64,000 bases of DNA from a bacterium (lineage in GTDB: Bacteria; Zhuqueibacterota; Zhuqueibacteria; Residuimicrobiales; Residuimicrobiaceae), in assembly GCA_029565685.1 (NCBI GenBank), contig JAKQNR010000019.1:1-64000 (forward strand), given 5' to 3'. The notes under the pieces were generated by a model that saw only the letters and a list, made by a program, of their open reading frames with translations, did no database searches and was not told where the DNA came from. The position numbers and the translations under genes are program-made. Each line of letters starts with the position of its first letter. Positions within the stretch are counted from its first letter, which is position 1. This document shows, in pieces, positions 63,425 to 64,000 of the stretch.

Positions 63425-64000
63425 TGACCGGCCGGCTGCTCATACTCGCTGTGCTGCTGCTGTTTTCCGCATGCAGACAAAAGGAGACTCCTATGCGTCA
63501 AGTCATTCCAGCCGCTGGAAACGGCGCGACCATAGACGAGCGCCGCATGGCGGATATCTATGAGAGAGTCAAGACGCCGTATAAATACGGCATCGTCCTG
63601 GCTGGCAGCGCTGAAGAGATGATCGATTGCCCCAATGTCTTTCGCCATCACGACCGCTGGTATATGATCTATATCGCTTTTGACGGCCGTGGTTATGAGA
63701 CCAGGCTGGCTGAGAGTGAAGATCTACTGAACTGGACGCCCAAGGGGCCTATTTTGCAGCGGAGCGGCTCCGGCTGGGATGCGGAACAAGCGGCCGCAGG
63801 ATTGGCGTTGATCGACTATCGTTGGCAGGGCGAATGGCGGCTGCAAAAGCATGCGGACCGCTATTGGCTCTCTTATCTGGGCGGCGCACTGCCGGGCTAT
63901 GAGACTCCGCCCCTGTCCATCGGCATGGCCGCCAGCCAGACTCCTACAAAAGCGACGCAGTGGAAGCGCACTCCGGACCATCCGGTCCTCACCCCTTCTC
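63424..64000 (+). CDS. Five-bladed beta-propeller glycosidase-like lipoprotein (partial)
   Basis: The first 192 codons of a gene cut by the window edge. Lipoprotein-type signal LILAVLLLFSAC. The segment MIDCPNVFRHHDRWYMIYIA followed by RLAESEDLLNWTPKGPIL is the recurrent blade pattern of GH43/GH32/GH130 families, with the Asp of IDCPNVF at the position of a catalytic acid in several of them. Translationally coupled to the esterase, so both probably act on the same acetylated glycan. The exact family cannot be fixed without the rest. Confidence 0.8.
   Translation, partial: MTGRLLILAVLLLFSACRQKETPMRQVIPAAGNGATIDERRMADIYERVKTPYKYGIVLAGSAEEMIDCPNVFRHHDRWYMIYIAFDGRGYETRLAESEDLLNWTPKGPILQRSGSGWDAEQAAAGLALIDYRWQGEWRLQKHADRYWLSYLGGALPGYETPPLSIGMAASQTPTKATQWKRTPDHPVLTPS

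Overview
The window reads as a piece of chromosome from a Gram-negative, heterotrophic bacterium of the FCB (Bacteroidetes-like) assemblage. The evidence is a TonB-dependent receptor with an N-terminal carboxypeptidase-regulatory-like domain, several lipoproteins and outer-membrane proteins, many Tat-exported enzymes, and a polysaccharide-degradation repertoire without an adjacent SusD. The neighbourhood style (Tat Gfo/Idh proteins beside uroporphyrinogen-decarboxylase-like proteins, GH127, CE7, SASA esterase) resembles uncultured lineages such as KSB1 or Calditrichota, but that placement is inference. No tRNA, rRNA or CRISPR array was seen.

Layout. 1-3.5 kb (minus): a TonB receptor and a secreted protein cut by the window edge. 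4-8.4 kb (plus): a Tat-exported Gfo/Idh protein, a UroD-like protein, and a DoxX/aldo-keto-reductase-like fusion closed by a strong terminator. 8.5-14.3 kb (minus): NUDIX, argG, argH and a translationally coupled, apparently metal-ligand-deficient 5'-nucleotidase-like protein with a beta-rich tail. 14.3-15 kb: a VapBC-like toxin-antitoxin pair. 15.1-18.6 kb (minus): sucCD, a nitroreductase and an outer-membrane-like protein. 18.7-25 kb (minus): LemA, DUF2207, an ABC exporter with an unusual N-terminal domain, and an aromatic amino-acid decarboxylase-like enzyme. 25.1-30.3 kb (minus): a GH109-like Gfo/Idh protein and a second UroD-like protein (the same gene order as at 4-6.5 kb), a DUF4384-type lipoprotein and a D-aminoacylase. 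30.5-37.7 kb (minus): uxaC, a SecD-head-like lipoprotein, an APC permease, an acetylxylan esterase and a GH127 enzyme. 37.9-40.3 kb: an MFS transporter fused to HEAT repeats. 40.5-41.3 kb: a REP-associated tyrosine transposase with a frameshift, framed by mirror-image palindromes. 42-44 kb: a secreted phosphoesterase-like protein. 44.6-50.8 kb: an AddAB-type helicase-nuclease pair. 50.8-55.2 kb (minus): an ArnT/PMT-like membrane glycosyltransferase, a coiled-coil membrane protein and a secreted protein of unknown family. 55.3-64 kb (plus): a sodium:solute symporter, an M16 protease, an MFS transporter, a sialate O-acetylesterase and the start of a five-bladed-propeller glycosidase lipoprotein.

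Together the accessory genes suggest capture and breakdown of acetylated, arabinose- and uronate-containing plant-type or algal polysaccharides: deacetylation (CE7, SASA), removal of arabinose and amino sugars (GH127, GH109-like), uptake (TonB, SSS, MFS, APC) and uronate isomerisation (uxaC). The most unusual items are the twin Gfo/Idh + UroD-like modules, the ABC exporter with an ADP-ribosyltransferase-like N-terminal segment, the coupled pseudo-nucleotidase, the symmetric REP/transposase unit with an A10 frameshift, and an Arg-containing leader ORF overlapping a terminator upstream of argG.
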